Below, piece by piece: positions 1 to 4,848 of a stretch of DNA of 5,116 bases. Numbering within the stretch: the first letter of the stretch is position 1; every line of letters starts with the position of its first letter. Below the pieces are notes generated by a model, which was not told the DNA's origin, did no database searches, and saw only the letters and a list, made by a program, of their open reading frames with translations. Position numbers and translations under genes: made by a program. The DNA is from an uncultured Bifidobacterium sp. Lineage in GTDB: Bacteria > Actinomycetota > Actinomycetes > Actinomycetales > Bifidobacteriaceae. Location of the stretch: NCBI GenBank assembly GCA_937874315.1, contig CALNAE010000098.1:1-5116 (forward strand). Reading direction: 5' to 3'.

Positions 1-18
1 CCCGATCACCCTGCGACC

Positions 19-25
19 AAAGGAG
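19..25 (+). promoter_or_regulatory. Ribosome binding site of the first gene
   Basis: AAAGGAG lies 9 bases before the ATG at 35. This spacing favours the first Met over the second Met two codons later, which would be 15 bases away. No promoter can be judged because only 34 bases precede the gene; it may be transcribed from outside the window. Confidence 0.8.
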
Positions 26-34
26 AAACCAACG

Positions 35-1729
35 ATGAGCATGGACTTTCTGACTTTCTTCGATGGATTCCACGTGACTGGAGCCGACAGACACACGCAT
101 ACGCTGGTCGACGCCAGCGAACACGACTCCATGCATCGTACCTCGCTGCCAAGCCGACAGCTGAATGCATTACGAACCTTCATCAACGAGGAATGGGACA
201 CCTTCGCCGGCGACCATGGCCCAACGTTTTTATGGGATGAGCATATCGAAGACCTATCCAACCAAAACGATCGTATCGTCATCGAGAACGCCCCCGTGGC
301 CCCCATCGAAGAAGCACACGAGATCATGGCCAAACCCATCGAATGGTATTTCAATACGCTGGCGTCCATCATTCCCACCGCGCAACGCACCGATCTCGGC
401 GTTGAAATCCCCAACGACGACATGCCGACCTACCGCGACCGCTCTCGCGCCCTCGCGGGTGTGGAAAGCGTGGTGGCCAACGCGATCGGCAGCGACCACT
501 GGCTTGAGTCGATGCAAAATCTTGCGGCTGCGCTGACGATGACCTCGGTTTTTCTGAGCAACGTGGCGGACCGAGAAAATGAAGGGTTCTCGTTCATCAA
601 TCAACTGACCCAACAGATTCGCATCTATACGAATTCTCTGTCTCGTAGCGCGGATCCCACCACGGCGGGCACGGCGCTCAACATCCTGGTGGATGCCATC
701 TGCAACGAGAACTTCATGCTCAATCCGGTACAGATGGTCGAGATACTCGCAAGTTCGCTGTCCTTCGCGCGTTGGGACGATACACGGGTGCTCGCCTATG
801 ACGCGATCGACAAGGCGGACGCCGCAGTCGAGCGATTCACCGGATCCTTGCAGGAACACGAAACCGACGATGCCTTCGATACCGATTCGCGCTCGTTGTC
901 CGCCTTGGTCGGAGATGGTCACGCCACCGAGCTGCGACGCCATTACGATCGATTGATGCTGTTTCTGCGCCACGACCTGCTACGGCTGGGCGGCGATGAG
1001 GAGGGCGCGGACCAATTCCTCAACGACCATCGCGGCATGGAGCCCTTCCCCGACGTACTTGCGGCACAGCTGATTCGCAAGGAGCGATGGGGGGAGCTGC
1101 TGCGGTTTTGCGACATGGTACTCGCGGATGATCCGAATCAGCCGCTGCTGTTGTTTGGCGCCGACGTTGCCCCCTATGGCTGGGACTCCCTGCGGGAAGC
1201 CGCGCTGGAGTCGTTGGGGAAAGTCGAGGATCTGCAGAGCATGTACCGCGAACGCATCGTGGAGGCCTACGACAGCGACGAGATCTACAACCTCGGCGCG
1301 CTGAAAGCCGTCAGCGCCGGGGACTGGCCGAATCAGGTACGCCGTATCCTCGAGGATTACGATGACGGCATCGATCGATTCACTCGCAACAAGGTGTATG
1401 AACAGTTGCTGGTGAACGAGCGACTCGGAGACGAGGCATGCCGATACTGCCAGCAATTCCCCAAGGCACAGGCCAAGCTCGCGCAGACCATCGCATCAGT
1501 GCAGCCGGATGCGGCGCGCAGCATCATTCTGGGACCCGTCGGACTCGACGGCAGTTATCACGGCACACTGCCGATGAAACGCGACGTCTATCGACGCATC
1601 GCGCGATCCCTGACGAAATACGCAACGGTGTTCACCGTCGCGGAAGCGCAGGAAATCGCATCCCGCCTCGTCAAGCGCTATCCAACGCGCCACCAGCTCG
1701 CCCAGGCGCTACACGCGTTCCTCGACTGA
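35..1729 (+). CDS. Uncharacterised alpha-helical protein, 564 aa
   Basis: I do not recognise this gene. The frame is complete: ATG at 35 with a good Shine-Dalgarno, TGA at 1727-1729. The protein has no signal peptide and no hydrophobic span long enough for a membrane helix, so it is probably cytoplasmic. It is acidic overall. From about residue 130 on it reads as successive amphipathic helices. The stretch 341-480 (for example ERWGELLRFCDMVLADDPNQ at 350-369, and the W-x-x-x-V-R-R-I-L helix near 431-439) looks like a TPR-like or other helical-repeat scaffold. An Asp/Glu-rich linker lies at about 274-286. The C-terminal helix, with a YPTRHQLAQALHAFLD ending at 549-564, resembles by eye the end of helical regions in SWIM-zinc-finger proteins (YPRRxALLxEL), but no SWIM zinc motif is present. 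That link is weak inference. I see no catalytic motif. The gene converges on def with a 53-bp gap and no strong terminator, so its 3' end gives no functional link to glmM-def. Existence as a gene is near certain; function is unknown. Confidence 0.9.
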   Translation: MSMDFLTFFDGFHVTGADRHTHTLVDASEHDSMHRTSLPSRQLNALRTFINEEWDTFAGDHGPTFLWDEHIEDLSNQNDRIVIENAPVAPIEEAHEIMAKPIEWYFNTLASIIPTAQRTDLGVEIPNDDMPTYRDRSRALAGVESVVANAIGSDHWLESMQNLAAALTMTSVFLSNVADRENEGFSFINQLTQQIRIYTNSLSRSADPTTAGTALNILVDAICNENFMLNPVQMVEILASSLSFARWDDTRVLAYDAIDKADAAVERFTGSLQEHETDDAFDTDSRSLSALVGDGHATELRRHYDRLMLFLRHDLLRLGGDEEGADQFLNDHRGMEPFPDVLAAQLIRKERWGELLRFCDMVLADDPNQPLLLFGADVAPYGWDSLREAALESLGKVEDLQSMYRERIVEAYDSDEIYNLGALKAVSAGDWPNQVRRILEDYDDGIDRFTRNKVYEQLLVNERLGDEACRYCQQFPKAQAKLAQTIASVQPDAARSIILGPVGLDGSYHGTLPMKRDVYRRIARSLTKYATVFTVAEAQEIASRLVKRYPTRHQLAQALHAFLD

Positions 1730-1782
1730 CCTCACTAGGCCTGTCGGCTGTAGATAGCCAGAACCGTTGGCTTCTGCAAGCG

Positions 1783-2436
1783 CTAGATCGCGAAGCCGAG
1801 TTCCTCTGCAGCCGCAGTCGGCACAGGGTCATCGGCCCAGTAATCCTCAAGGTTTTCGTCGGTGGCAAGCGATCGAATCTCCGCCCGGTCGATATACAAT
1901 TCACCGCTCAGATGATCGGTTTCATGCTGGAAGATACGCGCGGGCCAACCATGTAGCCGTTCCTGGTGCCAGTGGCCCTTTTCGTCCTGCCAACGGGCGT
2001 TGATGTCCAACCACCGCTGACGCACCGCCTGATAACCGGGCACGCTCAGGCACCCCTCATAAAAACTGCGCGTCTCAACGCCGGCCGGCTCATATACCGG
2101 GTTGACGATGACATGAAAAGGAAATTCGGCGATCTCACGCGGATCCTCGTCATCGTCGCCCATGTGATCCTCGACGACGGCGAAGGCAAAGCCGAGACCT
2201 ATCTGGGGCGCGGCGAGACCCACTCCCGGCGCCTCGACCATGGTGGTATGCATCATGTCGATAAGCTTCGAGAGCGTACCGGCACTCAGCTGTCCGTGGT
2301 AGCGCACGGCACGCCGACGGAGCACCGGGACACCCGCGTGCACGATGGGCAGGATCTTCTCCCGCCCGGCGGTGTTCATCAGTTGTTCGACAGCGCGGTT
2401 GAGACCAGTGTCGATATTCGCGTGGTTCCCGAACAT
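1783..2436 (-). CDS. def: Peptide deformylase, 217 aa
   Basis: Metalloenzyme that removes the formyl group from the N-terminal fMet of nascent proteins at the ribosome. All three family motifs are intact. Motif I is GVGLAAPQ at residues 71-78 (Q78 in the active site). Motif II is EGCLS at 127-131 (C129 is a metal ligand). Motif III is QHETDH at 170-175 (H171 and H175 ligands, E172 catalytic base). At 217 aa it exceeds the ~170-aa E. coli form through an N-terminal extension of about 30 residues, an acidic insert at about 89-103 (HMGDDDEDPRE) and a C-terminal tail from about 185. This is consistent with actinobacterial, especially bifidobacterial, deformylases as I recall them. The frame stays open upstream to 2736, but that stretch is antisense-like sequence inside glmM and lacks family similarity. 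The ATG at 2436, overlapping the glmM stop in TAATG, is therefore the start. No separate promoter is expected; translation is likely coupled to glmM. The stop is TAG at 1785-1783. Confidence 0.96.
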   Translation of the reverse strand: MFGNHANIDTGLNRAVEQLMNTAGREKILPIVHAGVPVLRRRAVRYHGQLSAGTLSKLIDMMHTTMVEAPGVGLAAPQIGLGFAFAVVEDHMGDDDEDPREIAEFPFHVIVNPVYEPAGVETRSFYEGCLSVPGYQAVRQRWLDINARWQDEKGHWHQERLHGWPARIFQHETDHLSGELYIDRAEIRSLATDENLEDYWADDPVPTAAAEELGFAI

Positions 2437-3824
2437 TATAGTGCAAGCTCCTGTGCCACAACGGCGGCGAGACGTGAGCAGACTTCGTCGGCCTGCTGTT
2501 GAGTGGCGGCCTCGGCCATAACCCTTACCAATGGTTCGGTTCCGCTGGCGCGCAGCAACACCCGACCCGTGTCGCCAAGCACCTTGGATTCGCGAGCGAC
2601 CGCCGCCTGAACCGCGGCATTCGTGGATACCGCCGCCTTGTCGACATCCGGGACATTGACCAACTTCTGCGGCAACTGCGGGAAGTCCGCGGCGAGCTCC
2701 TTCAAGCTCTTGCCTGAATTCACCACCTCGTTGCATAGCGTCAGCGCGGTCAGAGTGCCGTCACCGGTGGTGGCGAATTCACGGTTGATGACGTGACCCG
2801 ACTGTTCGCCGCCCAGAGAGAAGTCGCCGCGTAGCATTTCCTCAAGCACGTAGCGGTCGCCGACATTGGTCTGGACCGTCTTGATGCCCATATCCTTCAA
2901 CGCGAGTTTCAATCCCAGATTGCTCATAACGGTCACGACGAGCGTATCGTGGTTCAACTTGCCTTCACGGTGCTTGGCACGAGCCAGGATGCCCATGATC
3001 TGATCGCCATTGACCATCGTGCCGTCTTCATCCACGGCCAGGCAGCGATCCGCGTCGCCGTCGAAGGCAACACCCAACACCGCATCCGTGGCCTTGACCA
3101 TGGCCTGCAGCTGCTCGGGGTGCGTGGATCCGGCCTTTCGATTGATGTTATATCCATCCGGCGAGGCGTTGATAACAACCACTTCGGCACCCGCACGGCG
3201 CAGCGCCTCAGGGGCGACAACCGACGTGGCACCGTTGGCGCAGTCCGCGACGATCTTCAAGCCTTTCAGCGGCTTGGGTTGGACCTGATCCGAACCGATC
3301 GGTGCGATGCTCGACACCAGATGATCGATGTACAGGTTGGTCGCGGTCACGGTGTCGTGGCTCACGCGTCCCACACCGGCACCGGTCGGGCGCTGCCAGT
3401 CTTGCCCCAGCACCGCTTCGATCTCGTCTTCTTTGGTATCGGGAAGTTTGAATCCTCCGCGGGCAAAGAATTTGATGCCGTTGTCGGGCATGGGGTTATG
3501 CGATGCGGAGATCACGGCGCCCATCTCGACGTTGAGCACCGATGTCAAAAACGCCACGCCCGGGGTCGGGATGATTCCCGCGTCTATGACGTCAAAGCCA
3601 CCCGCACTCATACCGGCAGACAGCGCTGCCGCAAGAAAATCGCCGGATACGCGCGTATCCCGACCGATTAATGCGCGGCGACGCCCCTCGCGTTGCTCCG
3701 CATCGGCGTTCTGATTGTCCCCGAGCACGCGCACTGCCGCATCACCGAGATCCAACGCCAATTGAGCAGTCAATGTCTTGTTTGCCAGTCCTCGAACACC
3801 ATCGGTTCCGAACATCCTAGGCAT
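2436..3824 (-). CDS. glmM: Phosphoglucosamine mutase, 462 aa
   Basis: Cytoplasmic enzyme converting glucosamine-6-phosphate to glucosamine-1-phosphate, the step before GlmU in UDP-GlcNAc synthesis for peptidoglycan. It belongs to the alpha-D-phosphohexomutase superfamily, and all four signature loops are visible. The phosphoserine loop is ISASHNP at 105-111, with S108 the expected phosphorylated residue. The Mg2+ loop is DGDADR at 255-260. The sugar-binding loop is GGEQSGH at 338-344. The phosphate-binding loop is RASGTEPLVRVM at 425-436. The N-terminus MPRMFGTDGVRG is typical of GlmM, and GEQSGH separates it from phosphoglucomutase/phosphomannomutase relatives. At 462 aa it is slightly longer than the usual ~445; the small excess includes a charged insert at about 36-50 (DNQNADAEQREGRRR). 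The ATG at 3824 has GAAGGA 9 bases upstream. A Met three codons later is possible but less well placed. It is the first gene of a unit with def, overlapping it by one base. No glmS-ribozyme-like context is present. All key residues are intact. Confidence 0.98.
   Translation of the reverse strand: MPRMFGTDGVRGLANKTLTAQLALDLGDAAVRVLGDNQNADAEQREGRRRALIGRDTRVSGDFLAAALSAGMSAGGFDVIDAGIIPTPGVAFLTSVLNVEMGAVISASHNPMPDNGIKFFARGGFKLPDTKEDEIEAVLGQDWQRPTGAGVGRVSHDTVTATNLYIDHLVSSIAPIGSDQVQPKPLKGLKIVADCANGATSVVAPEALRRAGAEVVVINASPDGYNINRKAGSTHPEQLQAMVKATDAVLGVAFDGDADRCLAVDEDGTMVNGDQIMGILARAKHREGKLNHDTLVVTVMSNLGLKLALKDMGIKTVQTNVGDRYVLEEMLRGDFSLGGEQSGHVINREFATTGDGTLTALTLCNEVVNSGKSLKELAADFPQLPQKLVNVPDVDKAAVSTNAAVQAAVARESKVLGDTGRVLLRASGTEPLVRVMAEAATQQQADEVCSRLAAVVAQELAL
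2448..2452 (-). promoter_or_regulatory. Ribosome binding site for def inside the glmM 3' end
   Basis: AGGAG (read on the minus strand) lies within the last codons of glmM, with 11 bases before the def ATG at 2436. The spacing is somewhat long. Together with the TAATG overlap it suggests that ribosomes finishing glmM re-initiate on def. It supports the start at 2436 over upstream in-frame codons. Confidence 0.65.
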
Positions 3825-3833
3825 ATGTCTCTA

Positions 3834-3838
3834 TCCTT
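3834..3838 (-). promoter_or_regulatory. Ribosome binding site of glmM
   Basis: AAGGA on the minus strand, with 9 bases before the ATG at 3824. The spacing fits this ATG better than the internal Met at 3815. Confidence 0.75.
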
Positions 3839-3883
3839 CGCTTCCGACTCACTTGCCGTACATCATCCTAATCGTATGAGGAC

Positions 3884-3889
3884 ATTGTA
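3884..3889 (-). promoter_or_regulatory. Candidate -10 element of glmM
   Basis: Minus-strand TACAAT, differing from TATAAT by one base, lies 59 bases before the glmM ATG. No good -35 hexamer sits 16-18 bases upstream; that position falls inside the hairpin at 3898-3914. This is a weak call. It implies a 5' UTR of roughly 50 bases. Confidence 0.3.
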
Positions 3890-3897
3890 CGACGCAC

Positions 3898-3914
3898 CGG
3901 GCAAAAACTGCCCG
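3898..3914. other. Hairpin CGGGCA/TGCCCG upstream of glmM
   Basis: Perfect 6-bp arms CGGGCA (3898-3903) and TGCCCG (3909-3914) enclose a 5-base loop. The dyad sits just upstream of the candidate glmM -10 and covers where its -35 would be, so it could be an operator. No T-run follows on either strand, so it is not an ordinary terminator. A smaller dyad CCGCA/TGCGG follows at 3921-3932. Confidence 0.4.
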
Positions 3915-3920
3915 CTTTCC

Positions 3921-3932
3921 CCGCATTTGCGG
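3921..3932. other. Short dyad CCGCA/TGCGG
   Basis: Arms 3921-3925 and 3928-3932 are perfectly complementary around TT; as RNA this would be 4 bp with a 4-base loop. It lies 6 bases from the hairpin at 3898-3914, so the glmM upstream region has two adjacent stem-loops. A similar CCGC-TT-GCGG dyad recurs at 4853-4862. Confidence 0.3.
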
Positions 3933-3980
3933 AGTATGTCACGACGAAGTATTCTGTGCGTTCCTTCGGGCCGTGTCAAT

Positions 3981-4027
3981 GATCCACGATGCTCGTGTCG
4001 CCGCAGGGCGCCCTCATCGTGTGGATC
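3981..4027. other. 47-nt bulged stem-loop
   Basis: GATCCAC (3981-3987) pairs with GTGGATC (4021-4027), and GATG (3988-3991) with CATC (4015-4018). This gives 11 pairs with a 2-base bulge at 4019-4020. An alternative register pairs CACGATG with CATCGTG (7 bp in a row). The loop contains a perfect 10-bp palindrome AGGGCGCCCT (4005-4014). No T-run follows on either strand. It could be a structured RNA element or a DNA-binding site; its role is unknown. Confidence 0.5.
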
Positions 4028-4136
4028 GACGGAATCAGAGGCCGCATCATCACGCACAATGCATGACTACAGCAGGGCCGTATCGTCGGACGTCGGACAG
4101 GGTCAGTCGCCACAAGGCTTCATCGGCCGTGCGGAT

Positions 4137-4173
4137 GGGCATCTGGGTTTGGGGACACGTATTTGGGAATGGG
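4137..4173 (+). other. G-tract cluster, possible G-quadruplex
   Basis: Five runs of at least three G (4137-4139, 4145-4147, 4151-4154, 4165-4167, 4171-4173) fall within 37 bases on the plus strand. The loops are 5, 3, 10 and 3 bases. The 10-base loop exceeds the canonical limit of 7, so this is a relaxed G4 motif. It lies just upstream of the tandem array, on the strand opposite to glmM. Confidence 0.4.
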
Positions 4174-4221
4174 CGGTCCCAACGGCCGTGCAGAGGGGAA
4201 TCTGGTTTGACGCAATCGAAG

Positions 4222-4490
4222 GTCCGTCGACGTAACCGGGGACTCGTCGGTGCAACCAGAGGTTCATGGTGAGGCCAGAGGTCTATCGGCGCGGCCAGAA
4301 GTCTATCGGCGCGGCCAGAGGTTCATGGTGCAATCGGAGATTCATCGGTGCAACCAGAGGTCTATTGGTGCAATCAGCGATTCATAGTGCAGCAGCCAGG
4401 GATTCATGGCGCAACTCCATGTAGTCGGAGATGTCGAGTTGCAGGAGGGATTCATGGCGCAACCGGGGATTCATCGGGTACATTGGCGTG
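4222..4490 (+). repeat. Degenerate ~20-bp direct-repeat array, ~12 units
   Basis: Units start near 4222, 4242, 4262, 4281, 4301, 4321, 4340, 4360, 4380, 4402, 4450 and 4469. Most are 19-20 bp, with one of 22. The consensus read by eye is RTTCATCGGTGCAACCAGAG. The units at 4281 and 4301 are nearly identical, differing in the last base; others match at roughly 12-17 positions. The 4402 unit is extended to 48 bp by a segment carrying its own dyad. Because 20 is not a multiple of 3 and unit lengths vary, it is not a protein repeat. There are no unique spacers, so it is not CRISPR. Weak 20-bp periodicity may reach back to about 4119: CGGCCGTGC recurs at 4124 and 4183, 59 bases apart. The array could be a decayed minisatellite or a spaced protein-binding array. 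Confidence 0.75.
4411..4442. repeat. Dyad GCAACTC/GAGTTGC inside the array
   Basis: Perfect 7-bp arms (4411-4417 and 4436-4442) flank 18 bases. The dyad occupies the extra ~28 bases that lengthen the unit beginning at 4402. Its left arm reuses the GCAAC of the 20-bp repeat consensus, so the interruption may have arisen by inversion of part of a unit. Confidence 0.45.
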
Positions 4491-4504
4491 ATTTTGGCAT
4501 CAGC

Positions 4505-4648
4505 TTTCGTTCAGTGGGCGTTTTGAGATTTCGACGCCGCGCAATCTGTCACATCTCCTCGACAGAATCGTTGGAAATACTGGCATTTCATGACACGCTC
4601 GAATCAGGCGCATGCAGATTCGGCCGAGAAAACGCCCACTGAACGAAA
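4505..4648. repeat. 20-bp perfect inverted repeat, possible small palindromic element
   Basis: TTTCGTTCAGTGGGCGTTTT at 4505-4524 is the exact reverse complement of 4629-4648, with 104 bases between. Further inside, AATCTG (4543-4548) can pair with CAGATT (4615-4620). Two local dyads lie within: TCTGTC/GACAGA at about 4545-4566, and CGAATC/GATTCG at 4600-4605 and 4617-4622. No flanking target-site duplication is visible. No protein is convincingly encoded. It could be a non-autonomous palindromic element (MITE-like) dispersed in this genus, or the fold of a structured RNA. Perfect 20-bp arms are very unlikely by chance; the class is inference. Confidence 0.6.
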
Positions 4649-4652
4649 AAAG

Positions 4653-4663
4653 CGCCCACTGAA
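4653..4663 (+). repeat. Third copy of the inverted-repeat arm core
   Basis: CGCCCACTGAA at 4653-4663 directly repeats 4633-4643, exactly 20 bases apart, and is inverted at 4510-4520. The core motif thus occurs three times within 154 bases, twice in tandem on the right side and once on the left. Confidence 0.65.
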
Positions 4664-4666
4664 GGT

Positions 4667-4690
4667 ACACAGGACGTCGAGAACCTGTGT
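4667..4690. other. Hairpin ACACAGG/CCTGTGT
   Basis: Perfect 7-bp arms at 4667-4673 and 4684-4690 enclose a 10-base loop, immediately right of the inverted-repeat element. No T-run follows on either strand, so a classical terminator is not supported. Confidence 0.4.
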
Positions 4691-4711
4691 GGCCTCCTGT
4701 CATGGGGTGGG

Positions 4712-4751
4712 TACAGAGGTGATACAGAGGAATTTCTGGTGTTGGTATCAC
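4712..4751. other. Operator-like cluster: direct repeat plus dyad
   Basis: TACAGAGG occurs at 4712-4719 and 4723-4730, 11 bases apart, about one helical turn. Overlapping it, GTGATAC (4719-4725) and GTATCAC (4745-4751) form a perfect 7-bp dyad separated by 19 bases. The arrangement could bind a regulator, but no promoter or gene start lies beside it in this window. Confidence 0.35.
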
Positions 4752-4759
4752 ACAAATGC

Positions 4760-4815
4760 GAGCCTCAGGCTCTTCGCCATCAAACGCGGCACAAGGGCGC
4801 AGCATTAAAATGCTG
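4760..4815. other. Two short palindromes
   Basis: GAGCCT-C-AGGCTC (4760-4772) has 6-bp arms around one base. CAGCATT-AA-AATGCTG (4800-4815) has 7-bp arms around two bases. Their tiny loops suit DNA-level binding sites better than RNA hairpins. No nearby start codon with a Shine-Dalgarno is seen. Confidence 0.35.
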
Positions 4816-4848
4816 TCACAAGAAGCAACACAAGATCAGGTAGCATGA

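Noticed and set aside
254..973. 239-aa minus-strand frame inside the first gene
   Set aside because: It is antisense to the clearly supported 564-aa gene, has no Shine-Dalgarno and no recognisable motif. The same applies to other overlapping frames within 35-1729.
1756..1772. Terminator between the convergent genes
   Set aside because: Only a 5-bp stem AGCCA/TGGCT with a 7-base loop and no T-run on either side; a competing GGCT/AGCC pairing exists at 1746-1759. Too weak to call.
2437..2736. Upstream extension of def by 100 residues
   Set aside because: The added residues are low-quality Arg/Gly-rich sequence read out of frame through glmM. The Met at 2436 overlaps the glmM stop, has a Shine-Dalgarno and matches the family.
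2949..3671. 240-aa plus-strand frame antisense to glmM
   Set aside because: glmM carries all its family motifs on the other strand. This frame has His/Gly/Arg-rich shadow composition and no motif.
3693..4272. Plus-strand frames of 180 and 99 aa starting within glmM or its upstream region
   Set aside because: No ribosome binding site, mutual overlap in different frames, and passage through hairpins and the beginning of the repeat array. The composition does not look like protein.
4222..4490. CRISPR array
   Set aside because: Units are contiguous and degenerate with no unique spacers, and no cas gene is present.
4406..4642. 78-aa plus-strand frame
   Set aside because: It begins inside the tandem array and runs through the inverted-repeat element. 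GCAGGAGGG at 4441 could mimic a Shine-Dalgarno for an ATG at 4454, but the resulting peptide is short and made of repeat sequence.
4500..4805. 101-aa minus-strand frame across the inverted-repeat element
   Set aside because: Its ATG lies in a palindrome without a Shine-Dalgarno, and the frame reads directly through both 20-bp arms. More likely a repeat-derived spurious frame.
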